NCBI RefSeq assembly: GCF_003148495.1
Contig: NZ_QGGH01000008.1
Coordinates: forward strand, 124,001 to 188,000
Origin: Mesorhizobium loti
Lineage (GTDB): Bacteria > Pseudomonadota > Alphaproteobacteria > Rhizobiales > Rhizobiaceae
DNA: 64,000 bases
Direction of reading: 5' to 3'
Every line of letters starts with the position of its first letter. Positions within the stretch are counted from its first letter, which is position 1. Below the pieces are notes generated by a model. The model was not told the origin of the DNA, did not search any database, and worked only from the letters and a program-made list of their open reading frames with translations. This document shows, one piece after another, positions 50,768 through 61,992 of this stretch. The position numbers were made by a program, and so were the translations under genes.

Positions 50768-51583
50768 TCAAGCCGCCTGCCCTACCCGGTCTTCGACGAG
50801 CAGCGGGATAAAGGGCTCGTCCGGCGCTTCGGGCAGCACCTGCGCCCAGGTCAGGATTTCCATCCGACCGTCAAAGTGCTCGACCACAGCCGTGCAGCTT
50901 TCCACCCAGTCGCCGGTGTTGATGTACTGGACATCGCCAAAATTCTCGATGACGGCATGATGGATGTGGCCGCAGATGACGCCGTCGACATGCGAGCGGC
51001 GCGCCTCGTCCGCGAGCATGGTTTGGAACGAGCCGATGAAGTTTACCGCCTTCTTGACGTTGACCTTGGCCCAGGAAGAGAACGACCAGTAAGGCAGGCC
51101 AAGCAGCTGGCGCAGCCGCGTCACCACACGGTTGACCAGCATGGCCGCGTCATAGGCGTGGTCGCCGAGATAGGCGAGCCAGCGCGCATTGTGGACGACA
51201 GTGTCGAACTGGTCACCATGGATGACGAGCAGCCGCTTGCCGTCGGCGGTCTCGTGGATGGCGCGGTCGGCGACGACAATGCCACCGAAATGCACGCCCT
51301 GGAACTGGCGGGCGAATTCGTCATGATTGCCGGCGATGTAAGTGATATTGGCGCCCTTGCGCGCCTTGCGCAGCAATTTCTGCACGACGTCATTGTGGCT
51401 TTGCGGCCAGTGCCAACTCCGCCGCAACCGCCAGCCATCGACGATGTCACCGACCAGATAGATGATATCGGCGTCGTGATACCTAAGGAAATCGATCAGG
51501 AATTCGGCCTTGGCCGCCTTCGAGCCCAAATGGACGTCGGAGATGAACATGCTGCGGAACGTGCGGGGCTCTTGGCCGGACAT
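50768..51583 (-). CDS. LpxH-like metallophosphoesterase
   Basis: A 271-residue calcineurin-like phosphoesterase with the metal motifs DVHLG, GDIVDGW, GNHDE, HGDQFD and GHIHH in the usual order. Databases often name this type UDP-2,3-diacylglucosamine diphosphatase (the lipid A step between LpxB and its substrate). Most alphaproteobacteria use the unrelated LpxI for that step, so the role in lipid A synthesis is unproven. It begins MSGQEPRTFRSMFISDVHLG. Upstream is the SDR gene, divergent by 118 bases. Confidence 0.78.
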   Translation of the reverse strand: MSGQEPRTFRSMFISDVHLGSKAAKAEFLIDFLRYHDADIIYLVGDIVDGWRLRRSWHWPQSHNDVVQKLLRKARKGANITYIAGNHDEFARQFQGVHFGGIVVADRAIHETADGKRLLVIHGDQFDTVVHNARWLAYLGDHAYDAAMLVNRVVTRLRQLLGLPYWSFSSWAKVNVKKAVNFIGSFQTMLADEARRSHVDGVICGHIHHAVIENFGDVQYINTGDWVESCTAVVEHFDGRMEILTWAQVLPEAPDEPFIPLLVEDRVGQAA

Positions 51584-51701
51584 CGCGATTTCACCGTTGC
51601 TTTCGCGTGCCTATGCCCCGATTCATGCAACAACCGTATGACGGTTGCGATTGGTCCAGCCGAAGGACTAGCTTGCCGCCGGCTCACAGGAGAAAATCAT
51701 C

Positions 51702-52481
51702 ATGGATCTCGGTATCAGCGGGAAGAAGGCCATCGTCTGCGCTTCAAGCAAGGGACTTGGGCGGGGTTGTGCCATGGCGCTGGCGGAGGCCGGCTGCGAC
51801 ATCGTCGTCAATGGCCGCAACGCCGAACTGGTGGCGAAAACCGCGGCTGAGCTGCGCGAGCGCTACGGCGTCACGGTGACGGAAGTCGTTGGCGACGTTT
51901 CGAAGCCCGAAGTGCAGAAAGCGCTGCTCGCCGCCTGTCCCGAACCGGACATCCTCGTCAACAACAATGGCGGACCGCCGCTTCGCGACTTCCGCACGCT
52001 CGATCGCGAAAAGATCCTCGAAGGCGTCACCCAGAACATGGTGACCCCGATCGAGCTGGTCCAGGCTGTCCTCGACGGCATGGCGGCGCGCGGCTTCGGC
52101 CGTATCGTCAACATCACCTCGCTGTCGGTCTATGTGCCCATTCCCGGCCTCGACCTGTCGTCCGGCGCGCGCGCCGGCCTGACCTCGTTCCTTGCCGGCG
52201 TGGCCAGAACGGTGATCGACCGCAACGTGACCATCAACAGTCTTTTGCCAGGCAAGCTCGACACCGACCGACTGCGCGGGCCGCACGAGGCCGGCACCGT
52301 CGAGGACCCCGCGGCCGCCGCCGCGCGCAAGACTCGCATCAGCGCCGATGTTCCGGCCAAGCGGCTCGGCACGCCGGAGGAATTCGGCCAGATCTGTGCC
52401 TTCCTGTGCTCTGTCCATGCCGGCTATCTGACCGGGCAGAACATACCGGTCGATGGCGGTCTCTACGTCAGCGCCTTTTGA
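51702..52481 (+). CDS. SDR-type oxidoreductase lacking the YxxxK pair
   Basis: A 259-residue Rossmann protein with an SDR-type cofactor site CASSKGLGRGCAMALAEAGC and NNNGGPPL for the NNAG motif. The expected YxxxK catalytic pair falls on SSGAR (SGARAGLTSFL aligned to the ASKAAL region), so Tyr is replaced by Ser and Lys by Arg. The catalytic Ser lies in NITSLSVYVP. Family members with this change are known to occur; function is uncertain. ACAGGAG lies about ten bases before ATG 51702. Confidence 0.83.
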   Translation: MDLGISGKKAIVCASSKGLGRGCAMALAEAGCDIVVNGRNAELVAKTAAELRERYGVTVTEVVGDVSKPEVQKALLAACPEPDILVNNNGGPPLRDFRTLDREKILEGVTQNMVTPIELVQAVLDGMAARGFGRIVNITSLSVYVPIPGLDLSSGARAGLTSFLAGVARTVIDRNVTINSLLPGKLDTDRLRGPHEAGTVEDPAAAAARKTRISADVPAKRLGTPEEFGQICAFLCSVHAGYLTGQNIPVDGGLYVSAF

Positions 52482-52555
52482 TCAACTTGTCCGTGAAACT
52501 GCAGGAACCATCCGTCAGAAAATCGGCATAAGCATTTGATCGTTCACGACTTTCT

Positions 52556-52585
52556 ACGCGCCGCTGGGTATTGCTGCCGGCGCGT
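52556..52585. terminator. Possible hairpin after the SDR gene
   Basis: An 8-bp stem (ACGCGCCG with its complement) and a 14-base loop lie 75 bases after the SDR stop. No T run follows, so termination is uncertain. Confidence 0.35.
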
Positions 52586-52658
52586 CAATTAGCGTCGCGA
52601 AAAACCTCGGCTGCATGCTAAAAGGGAATCTCCAGGCAGATTTCGAGGGAGCGGCCGC

Positions 52659-54983
<2,325 letters not shown>

Positions 54984-54991
54984 ACACGGAT

Positions 54992-55019
54992 TTCGCGGTA
55001 AACTGCAGTTAACCGCGAA
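54992..55019. terminator. Near-palindrome after the malic enzyme gene
   Basis: 28 bases with 14-bp arms (TTCGCGGT on the left, ACCGCGAA on the right) pair with one mismatch and no loop, starting nine bases after the stop. No T run follows, so it may be a weak terminator or stabilising hairpin. Confidence 0.5.
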
Positions 55020-55073
55020 CACGGTAGCCTTGCAGGCCAACGGGCGGGATTTGGGCAGGCGGAGTTTGGGCGG

Positions 55074-56288
55074 ATGGCAAGCGGAGGGTGGAAGCAGGCG
55101 CATGCTGCCGTGCTGCTTGGCCTCCTGTTGTCCGCAACCTGGGGGGTAGCCGAGCCACGGGCCGCTTCGCGGGTCTGTCGCCAGTTGGAAGCCGATCTTG
55201 CCGCGGCCTCACGCGGCGGCGACGGTGGTCCGGCTATGATCCGGAAATATGACGCCGCCATCGCCAGGCAGCATGAGCAGATTTCGAAGGCCCGCAGCCA
55301 AGCGAGCCAGGCAGGGTGCGGCTTTTCGCTGTTTGGCCGCAACCTCAATCAATGCGCCGGGCTCAACGCCACCATCGATCGCATGAATGCCAACCTCGAT
55401 GCGCTGCAAGGCAAACGCGAGCGGCTTGCCGGCGGCGGCTCGCGCCGTGACCGGGGACGCATCCTGGCGGCGCTTGACGCCAATGGCTGCCGCGACGACA
55501 CCGTTGCGCCGCGGCGCGCACCCCTGCAGGAAGCGAACCGCGAAGGCGGCAGCACAAACCTGTTCGACCAGCTTTTCGGCGGCAACAGCCAGCAGCTCGA
55601 TACGCCAGATACACTTGACCAGCCTGACGATCCCGACGAAGAGCGCAGCGTCCGCCGGGTGCTCAACCGGCCCGGCGTACCGGACCTTCCGAGCGTCGGC
55701 GGTGAATTCCACACCTCCTGTGTGCGCACCTGCGACGGCTACTTCTTCCCGATGTCGAACTCGGCCTCGACCAGCGACTTCGAACGCGACCAGAAGAATT
55801 GCGAATCGAGCTGCCCCGGCACCGAGATGCAGGTCTTCTACTCGCGCGGCATGGACGACGATTCGGCTTCGATGACGTCGTCCGTCACCGGCCGGCCCTA
55901 CAGCGAATTGCCGACTGCCTATCTCTACAAGCAGTCCAACATGCCGCGGCCGCCGGCCTGCGGCTGCAACGCCGCCGCGCAGGGCTTCCAGATCATCGCC
56001 GGCAATCCGCCGTATCAGGAACAGTCGCAGCCCGAAACGGACGCTGCACCGTTCATCCCGGTCCCGGTGTCCAAGCCGGATCCAGGTGCAGATCCGGAAA
56101 CCCTGGCCAATCTGGAAGGCGGGCTCGATCGCGAGGCGATCAAGCGGCTTTCCGCCAAGCCGGTGACGTCGCCGGTGTCCGCGCTGCCGCCGGAACAGCG
56201 CAAGGTCAGGGTCGTCGGGCCAACGTTCCTTCCCGACCCATCAGCGGCAATAGATCTGCAAGCTCCGGCCCCGAAGGCAGTCCGGTAA
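55074..56288 (+). CDS. DUF2865 exported protein
   Basis: A 404-residue protein with a signal peptide (AVLLGLLLSATWGVA), a coiled segment with conserved Cys, and the DUF2865 region with TSCVRTCDGYFFPMSNSAST and NCESSCPGTEMQVFYSRGMD. Its many Cys suggest disulfides in the periplasm. Function is unknown; the family is confined to alphaproteobacteria as far as I recall. Its last 83 bases overlap the end of gltX on the other strand. GGAG lies nine bases before ATG 55074. Confidence 0.82.
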   Translation: MASGGWKQAHAAVLLGLLLSATWGVAEPRAASRVCRQLEADLAAASRGGDGGPAMIRKYDAAIARQHEQISKARSQASQAGCGFSLFGRNLNQCAGLNATIDRMNANLDALQGKRERLAGGGSRRDRGRILAALDANGCRDDTVAPRRAPLQEANREGGSTNLFDQLFGGNSQQLDTPDTLDQPDDPDEERSVRRVLNRPGVPDLPSVGGEFHTSCVRTCDGYFFPMSNSASTSDFERDQKNCESSCPGTEMQVFYSRGMDDDSASMTSSVTGRPYSELPTAYLYKQSNMPRPPACGCNAAAQGFQIIAGNPPYQEQSQPETDAAPFIPVPVSKPDPGADPETLANLEGGLDREAIKRLSAKPVTSPVSALPPEQRKVRVVGPTFLPDPSAAIDLQAPAPKAVR

Positions 56289-57579
56289 GGGCTGTTCTGA
56301 GCGGCATGAACAACGCCTTGCCCTTGCGGCCCGTCGCTTCCCTGATCTTGCCCGTCCAGTCTTTCCAGATCGTCGCGGTCCAGGGGTCCTCCGGCAGCAG
56401 ATCGAACGCCTGTCCGAGGAAATCGCGGTCTTCATCGGAAAATTCCGGCATCTCCTGAGGCCCCTCGCGCAGGATGCGCCACCAGTTCACCGCATCGGCC
56501 AGCCTGTCGAGATTGCCGCGCACCGCCAGCCAGAACGGCTCGGCCTGCTCGCCCGAGACGCCGAGCACGATCAGCCGGTCCTGTGCCTCGGCGAATGGCA
56601 TATGATGCAGCAATGTCCGGTTGAGCACGAACAGGTCATCCGGATCGAACTTGGCCGCCGATTTCGATGTTGCCGCTGGATCGAAGCGTTCGGCGAGTTC
56701 GCCCATCGTCGGCACCGCCGCGACATTCTCCGAGGTGCCGACCAGCACGGCCAGCGAGGCCACCGCCATAGGCTCGATGCCGTCCTCGCGCAGGCTTTCG
56801 ATGGAGAGCGCACCGGTGCGCTTCGACAGTCCCTCGCCCGATGCGGTGGTCAGGAGATTGTGGTGGCCGAACACAGGCGGCTCGGCAGCCAACGCCTGGA
56901 ACAGGGCGATCTGCACGCCGGTGTTGGTGACATGGTCGTCGCCGCGGATGACATGGCTGACGCCCATCTCGATATCGTCGACCACGGAGGGAAGCGTGTA
57001 GAGATAGGTGCCGTCCTCGCGCACCAGCACTGGATCGGACAGTGAGGCCAGGTCGACCGTCTCCTCGCCGCGCACCAGGTCGTTCCAGTGGATTTCGGTG
57101 CGCTCCGGCTGTTGCGGATCGCCTGAGAAATTGGGGAGGAGAAAACGCCAGTGCGGCCGGCGGCCATCGGCCTGGTATTCGGCGATCTGCTCATGCGTCA
57201 GGGCCAGCGCCTCACGGCCATAGACCGGTGGCAGGCCGCGCGTGCGGCGCACCTTGCGCCTGAGATCCAGCTCCTCCGGCGTTTCATAGCAGGCATAGAG
57301 AACGCCTGCCGCCTTCAGCCTCTCGACCGCCGCGTCATAGACCTCGAAACGTCGCGACTGGTACTCGGTGGCATCGGGAAAAATACCCAGCCAATGCAGA
57401 TCATAGAGGATGGCATCGGAAAATTCCTGCTTCGAGCGCGCAATGTCGGTGTCGTCGAAGCGCTGGATGAAGCGGCCCTTGTTGTTCATGGCAAACAGCC
57501 AGTTGAACAGAGCCGTGCGCGCATTGCCGATATGGATGCGGCCGGTCGGCGAAGGGGCGAAACGAACGGTAACTGTCAT
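56206..57579 (-). CDS. gltX: Glutamyl-tRNA synthetase, second type
   Basis: A 457-residue class I synthetase with the HIGH-type motif RIHIGNARTALFNWLF near residue 15 and LSKRTGALSIESLREDG for the KMSKS-like site. The shortened, KRTGA-bearing form is typical of the second GltX (GltX2) seen in alphaproteobacteria beside the standard one. It charges tRNA with glutamate, possibly tRNA-Gln for the amidotransferase pathway. Starts MTVTVRFAPSPTGRIHIGNA. A palindromic element lies in its upstream region. Confidence 0.9.
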   Translation of the reverse strand: MTVTVRFAPSPTGRIHIGNARTALFNWLFAMNNKGRFIQRFDDTDIARSKQEFSDAILYDLHWLGIFPDATEYQSRRFEVYDAAVERLKAAGVLYACYETPEELDLRRKVRRTRGLPPVYGREALALTHEQIAEYQADGRRPHWRFLLPNFSGDPQQPERTEIHWNDLVRGEETVDLASLSDPVLVREDGTYLYTLPSVVDDIEMGVSHVIRGDDHVTNTGVQIALFQALAAEPPVFGHHNLLTTASGEGLSKRTGALSIESLREDGIEPMAVASLAVLVGTSENVAAVPTMGELAERFDPAATSKSAAKFDPDDLFVLNRTLLHHMPFAEAQDRLIVLGVSGEQAEPFWLAVRGNLDRLADAVNWWRILREGPQEMPEFSDEDRDFLGQAFDLLPEDPWTATIWKDWTGKIREATGRKGKALFMPLRTALTGLPSGPELADLLPLMGREGTLARRP

Positions 57580-57695
57580 GAGCGGGGCGTACCGGATGCT
57601 TTTGTGATTGACAAGACGCGCCCCCGCGCTGTCCGGCAGACATAGAACATGGCGGCTGGAATGAAAAGACCGGGCGGCGTGCGCCTCAGGCGGCG

Positions 57696-57805
57696 CTTAA
57701 TGCATGTCGTCCAAACGTGATCTCGGTTTTGGGAAAACGACATGCATAAGAAACAAAGACCTAAAGCGCGTCGCCTGAATCCGTTCAAACGCGACGCGCT
57801 TTAGG
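57696..57805. repeat. Composite palindromic intergenic repeat
   Basis: Two adjacent inverted repeats: 57696-57750, with arms CTTAATGCATGTCGT and ACGACATGCATAAG (one bulged base) around an inner CCAAA/TTTTGG pairing, and 57760-57805, with perfect 15-bp arms CCTAAAGCGCGTCGC and its complement. The motifs resemble extragenic palindromes found many times in Mesorhizobium genomes. A degenerate copy of the second half is at 35519-35561. Confidence 0.78.
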
Positions 57806-57882
57806 CGGCGGCCAGTCTGGCGGCGCCCGCCATGACCGAGTGCAGCCAGCCGGCGGAGCCGGCGAACAGGTCGTTAAGGCGA

Positions 57883-59061
57883 TCAGCGGCCGAAGTCATC
57901 GGAACTGAGGCGGGTCCAGCGGTCACCCATCACCCCACCGATAAAGATGTCACCGGCGCGGACCGCTTCCGTGACCTCAGCGATTCGCGAGCGGACCATC
58001 GTTCCTCCGGCATAGCGGAAGAAGAGATTCTTGTAGCCGAAGAGTTGAGGCATGAATCTGCTCTGCGGCTGCCCGGTGATGCCCACGCAGCCCATATCCC
58101 ACGCGGCCGCGATAAGGCCATCCAGCGTCGCGCGCCAGTGAGATCCGGACGCCTGGATTTGCAACAGGCTCGCGATGTCGCCGGCTTGACCGTAGAAGGC
58201 ATAACAACCGAGCATTTTGCCCGTTTCGTCGTAAGTTCCGCCGAAATGAAGTGGGCCGTCGGCCCGCTTCTCGGCCGCCAGCGCGAGCAGCCGTGGCAGC
58301 TCGCCATCCTTCCAGCTCGGCCGAAGAGAGTAATCGGACAGCAGGGTCGGCAGCCGCTCGGCAAATTGCGCGGAAGTGATCGGCTCACTGTGGACCCGTT
58401 GCGACGATGAAGCCTGGACGGGGAGCTCGAACCTTCTTTTCGCAAGAGCATCGAATGCTCTCGCGCAGGGATCGAGCGCCAAGCGAGGCAGGCCAGGCCA
58501 TTTGCGGTGCAGTGCAGCGGCGGCCATCGCGGCTGGTCGGAAAATACAGGTCCATCCCAGACAATGCACCGGCAGGAGCTGGTACTTCATCGGGCGCGCG
58601 AAGGCCAAAGATGTCCTGTTGGCCGAATCGGTCAGCTGCAGATCGAATTCGCCTTGGTGCAAGGCACGCAGCAATTGCGGCCCGGCCGAGCCGTCATCGG
58701 TGCCGGCGTCGGCCATGAGCGGACCGATGATCGCCGCATTCAATGCCGCTCCGTTGAGCTCGTAGCGGGCTTTCAGGACGCCGAGGAACCCACCCAGACG
58801 ACCTTGCCGGTTGACCTGGACAAGAGCGTTGCTCGCACCGGACTGGCCGGCAGGGTCAAGATAGATCTCTCTCATATAGTCGGCCGTCTCCGCGATCGCG
58901 CGATCGAGGAGATGACGCCGCCGCCGGCGAAACTTGGTCAGGAAGAGTGCGGCGACGCTCTCGAGATCTTCGGCAGCGAGCGGCCGAACAGAGCCATGCG
59001 ATTCCAGCACCGACGGCGCAACCACCTTTCCCGGACCGGCATTTGCGGAAACAACATGCAT
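57883..59061 (-). CDS. Two-domain GNAT-like acyltransferase
   Basis: A 392-residue protein with what looks like two GNAT-like domains: the first at about residues 25-180, opening VRPLAAEDLESVAALFLTKF, and the second at about 240-385, containing FGGTYDETGKMLGCYAFYGQ and ending DRWTRLSSDDF. No Q/RxxGxG/A motif is clean, so the acetyl-CoA chemistry is unproven. It starts at MHVVSANAGP; no strong ribosome site is seen. An AT-rich upstream region (59085-59115) may be its promoter. Confidence 0.6.
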   Translation of the reverse strand: MHVVSANAGPGKVVAPSVLESHGSVRPLAAEDLESVAALFLTKFRRRRRHLLDRAIAETADYMREIYLDPAGQSGASNALVQVNRQGRLGGFLGVLKARYELNGAALNAAIIGPLMADAGTDDGSAGPQLLRALHQGEFDLQLTDSANRTSLAFARPMKYQLLPVHCLGWTCIFRPAAMAAAALHRKWPGLPRLALDPCARAFDALAKRRFELPVQASSSQRVHSEPITSAQFAERLPTLLSDYSLRPSWKDGELPRLLALAAEKRADGPLHFGGTYDETGKMLGCYAFYGQAGDIASLLQIQASGSHWRATLDGLIAAAWDMGCVGITGQPQSRFMPQLFGYKNLFFRYAGGTMVRSRIAEVTEAVRAGDIFIGGVMGDRWTRLSSDDFGR

Positions 59062-59310
59062 CGCGAAGAGCGTCCCTGGGTTGCTTTATTAATATATATA
59101 TCAACCAAAGGTAGAAACAACATATCTCGATCGGTATGATGAACAGGCGTCTCAAAAACTCAAGGTCTGGAAAAGGACTTCACTGGCAGATGGGCTCGGC
59201 CTGCATACGCTGAGCGACAGGGACTTCGGACGTCTCAGGTCTGCCGATGTACTCGCAACAGGTTCGGCTCCGCCCTGCGCCACCCCGCACTGCTGACAAC
59301 GCTTGATAGA
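59062..59310 (-). promoter_or_regulatory. AT-rich upstream region of the GNAT-like gene
   Basis: The stretch 59085-59105 reads TTTATTAATATATATATCAA, strikingly AT-rich against the roughly 62 percent GC of the surroundings. It is probably the promoter of the GNAT-like gene, or a curved segment. The rest of the region shows no gene. Confidence 0.5.
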
Positions 59311-59345
59311 AGGTGGCCTCCGGCCGCCGAAGCCGGAGGCCACCT
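59311..59345 (-). terminator. Terminator after the ABC transporter gene
   Basis: A 14-bp stem (AGGTGGCCTCCGGC and complement) with a 7-base loop lies five bases after the stop of the minus-strand ABC transporter. On that strand it is followed by TCTATC, a weak T tract. Confidence 0.75.
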
Positions 59346-59349
59346 CAGG

Positions 59350-61155
59350 TCAGCTGACAAGTCCCTTGGTCAGCTCCAGCGCCTGACGCTCGAACAGGCG
59401 GCGGTAGATACCGCCCTTCAGCCGGATGAGTTCGTCATGCGAGCCTTCCTCGACGATCTTGCCGCGATCGAAGACCAGCAGCCTGTCGAGCGCCCGCACC
59501 GTCGATAGCCGGTGCGCGATGACCAGCGTCGTGCGGCCGACCATCAGCCGCTCCATCGCCTGCTGGATCAGCACCTCCGATTCCGAATCGAGGCTCGATG
59601 TCGCCTCATCGAGGATCAGGATGCGCGCATCGGCAAGGAACGCGCGCGCGATCGCCACACGCTGCCGCTCGCCGCCCGACAGTTTCACGCCGCGTTCGCC
59701 GACCAGCGTGCCGTAGCCCTTCGGCAGGTTGGTGATGAAATCATGCGCGCTCGCCAGCTTTGCGGCATGCTCGATCTCCTCCTGCGTGGCACTCGGCCTG
59801 CTATAGGCGATGTTCTCGGCCAGCGACCGGTGGAACAGGATCGGCTCCTGCTGGACGATGGCGATCTGCCCGCGCAGCGACGCTTGCGCCACCTGCGATA
59901 TGTCCTGGCCATCGACCAGGATCTTCCCCGCATTCACGTCATAGAGCCGCTGGATGAGCTTGACGAAAGTCGTCTTGCCCGAACCCGAATGGCCGACCAG
60001 CCCGACACGTTCACCCGGCGCGATATCGACCGAAAAGTTGCGATAGAGCGCCGATCGGTGATTGCCGTAGTGAAAGGTGACGTTGTCGAAGCTGATCCGT
60101 CCTTCGGTGATCCGGATCGGCTTGGCGCCGGGCCGGTCCTCGATGCCGAGCGGTTCGGACTGGAAATCGACCAGTTCCTCCATGTCGTTGATCGAGCGCT
60201 GCAGATTGCGGATATGCGTGCCGATATCCCTGAGATAGCCTTGCAGCACGAAGAACGAGGTCAGCACGAAGGCGACGTCGCCGGCGCTCGCCTGCCCCCA
60301 CGACCATAGCATCAGCGCCAGGCCAATCACCGCCGCGCGCATGACCAGCAGCAGCGCCCCTTGCGTGGTGCCGTTGATGGTGCCGCGCACCCAGGTGCGC
60401 CGCGTGCGCGCACGCCATTTGGCGACGACCTTGGCCAGGCGGCGTTCCTCGCGCTCCTCGGCGCCAAAGCCCTTGACCACAGCGTTGCAGCTGACCGCGT
60501 CGGCCAGCGAGCCGCCGAGGCGCGTGTCCCAGGTGTTGGCGAGCCTTGCCGCCGGTGCGACATAGCCAAGCGACAGCATCGCCGTCACCATGATGAACAG
60601 CACCGAACCGGCGGCAACGACCGCGCCCATCAGCGGCCAGAACCAGCCCAGCAGCAGGGTCGAGCCGACCAGCATGACCACGGACGGCAGCAGCGCGATG
60701 AGGATGGTGTCGTTGAGCAGGTCCAGCGCCCACATGCCGCGCGTCACCTTGCGCACGGTCGAGCCGGCAAAGCTGTTGGCATGCCAGTCGGTGGAAAAGC
60801 GCTGGACGCGATGGAAAGCATCGGCGGCAATGTCCGCCATCATCTTCAGCGTCAACTCGACGATCCCCATGAAAGCAAGGTTGCGCAGCACGACGCCGGT
60901 CAATGCCAGGGCCATCAGCATCGAAAACGCCGCCATCGCGGCATTCCAGGCAATCGTGTCGGCGCCGGCGCTGCTGGCGACGGCGTCGACCAGCCGGCCG
61001 GAATAGAGCGGCGTCAAAACGTCGGCCAGCGTCGACAGCAGGAAGCCGCCCATGATGAGCGAAAGCCGCCACGGCTGGCGCCGCCAATGGGTGAACGTGA
61101 AGCCAAGAACGCTGCGAAAGGCGCTCGCGCGCAAATCGATCTTGAAACGAGCCAT
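59350..61155 (-). CDS. ABC half-transporter (permease-ATPase fusion)
   Basis: A 601-residue exporter-type half-transporter: a six-helix membrane domain (residues about 20-320) followed by an ATPase with Walker A GHSGSGKTTFV, signature LSGGERQRVAIARAFL and Walker B ILILDEATSSLDSESE. It most likely acts as a homodimer and exports a lipid, peptide or drug, which the sequence does not specify. ATG 61155 gives MARFKIDLRAS, a normal length; the open frame reaches 61296 but has no ribosome site there. Confidence 0.88.
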   Translation of the reverse strand: MARFKIDLRASAFRSVLGFTFTHWRRQPWRLSLIMGGFLLSTLADVLTPLYSGRLVDAVASSAGADTIAWNAAMAAFSMLMALALTGVVLRNLAFMGIVELTLKMMADIAADAFHRVQRFSTDWHANSFAGSTVRKVTRGMWALDLLNDTILIALLPSVVMLVGSTLLLGWFWPLMGAVVAAGSVLFIMVTAMLSLGYVAPAARLANTWDTRLGGSLADAVSCNAVVKGFGAEEREERRLAKVVAKWRARTRRTWVRGTINGTTQGALLLVMRAAVIGLALMLWSWGQASAGDVAFVLTSFFVLQGYLRDIGTHIRNLQRSINDMEELVDFQSEPLGIEDRPGAKPIRITEGRISFDNVTFHYGNHRSALYRNFSVDIAPGERVGLVGHSGSGKTTFVKLIQRLYDVNAGKILVDGQDISQVAQASLRGQIAIVQQEPILFHRSLAENIAYSRPSATQEEIEHAAKLASAHDFITNLPKGYGTLVGERGVKLSGGERQRVAIARAFLADARILILDEATSSLDSESEVLIQQAMERLMVGRTTLVIAHRLSTVRALDRLLVFDRGKIVEEGSHDELIRLKGGIYRRLFERQALELTKGLVS

Positions 61156-61545
61156 GATGTCATTCGGGCGCAAACGAGCCCGATCCCAGTAAAGGTCGAA
61201 AATTGAAGAAGCCGCGCAAGGGGCTAATGAGTGCCCAGAAGCGGAGTGGCATATTTGGCGTCTCGCCCGTAATCGGGCGGCGACCGGCATCGGCATAAGC
61301 CTGTGCTCGATCCGGCATCACTGCGAGGACAAAACCCTCGCGGAGCGCCGGATGAGACCTAGGCTTCGCGGCCTCGCATTACCATTTGAAATACTGCCAT
61401 TCGGACCTCCCGCAAATGAATCGCGGAAAGGTCCTTATAAAGACGCCCCGATGCATCGCCAAGATCAACTCACGCCAAAAGTGTATCTGGTCCAACCACT
61501 GCGATTATTTTGCAACAATGCGGCAAACCATCGCCGCGCGCCGCT
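61156..61545. other. 390-base intergenic stretch
   Basis: No gene is visible on either strand. It contains small inverted repeats (CGCCCG-TAAT-CGGGCG at 61264-61279, and GGACCT/AGGTCC arms at about 61403-61434) and the promoter of the ABC transporter gene must lie near its left end. Plus-strand frames across 61352-61598 look spurious because of poor codon use. Confidence 0.45.
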
Positions 61546-61956
61546 TCATCTGGGATCGCGATCGAACCGCATGTAACGGCCATCGGTCGATGGCTTGAAT
61601 CCAAGCTTTTCATACAAACCATGGGCGTCGCTGGTCGACAGGCTCCAGTGGAAAACAGTCCTGACTTCAGGATGATCGATCAGGGCCTGGACGAGCCGGC
61701 TGCCGATGCCCTGCCCGCGATGCTCGGGCCAGATGATGATGTCGGCGAGATAGGCGAACACCGTACGGTCAGTGATCGCCCGCCCGAAGCCGACCTGCTT
61801 GCCATCGATGTAGGCGCCGACGCAAAGCGAATTGGTGAAGGCGCGGTGATGGACTTCGTCGCTGCGCCCGGCGCCCCAATAGCTCGCCATCAGCAGGTCG
61901 GATGTCGCACGGAAATCGATCCGTGACAGGTCGAAGCTGATTTCACAGTCGGGCAT
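61546..61956 (-). CDS. GNAT family N-acetyltransferase
   Basis: A 136-residue acetyltransferase with the GNAT motif WPEHRGQGIGSRLVQALIDH (Q/R-x-x-G-x-G) and the C-terminal LYEKLGFKPSTDGRYMRFDR. The substrate is unknown. The open frame begins at 61977, but ATG 61956 has AAGGG five bases before it, so the seven-codon shorter form is more likely. It lies just downstream of nadE and is probably co-transcribed. Confidence 0.85.
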   Translation of the reverse strand: MPDCEISFDLSRIDFRATSDLLMASYWGAGRSDEVHHRAFTNSLCVGAYIDGKQVGFGRAITDRTVFAYLADIIIWPEHRGQGIGSRLVQALIDHPEVRTVFHWSLSTSDAHGLYEKLGFKPSTDGRYMRFDRDPR

Positions 61957-61992
61957 GACTACCCTTGCCTGCGGCATGGCGTGAACTTTCGG

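Noticed and set aside
59152..59343. Minus-strand 63-codon frame between the GNAT-like and ABC transporter genes
   Set aside because: It covers a terminator hairpin and has no ribosome site or recognisable sequence.
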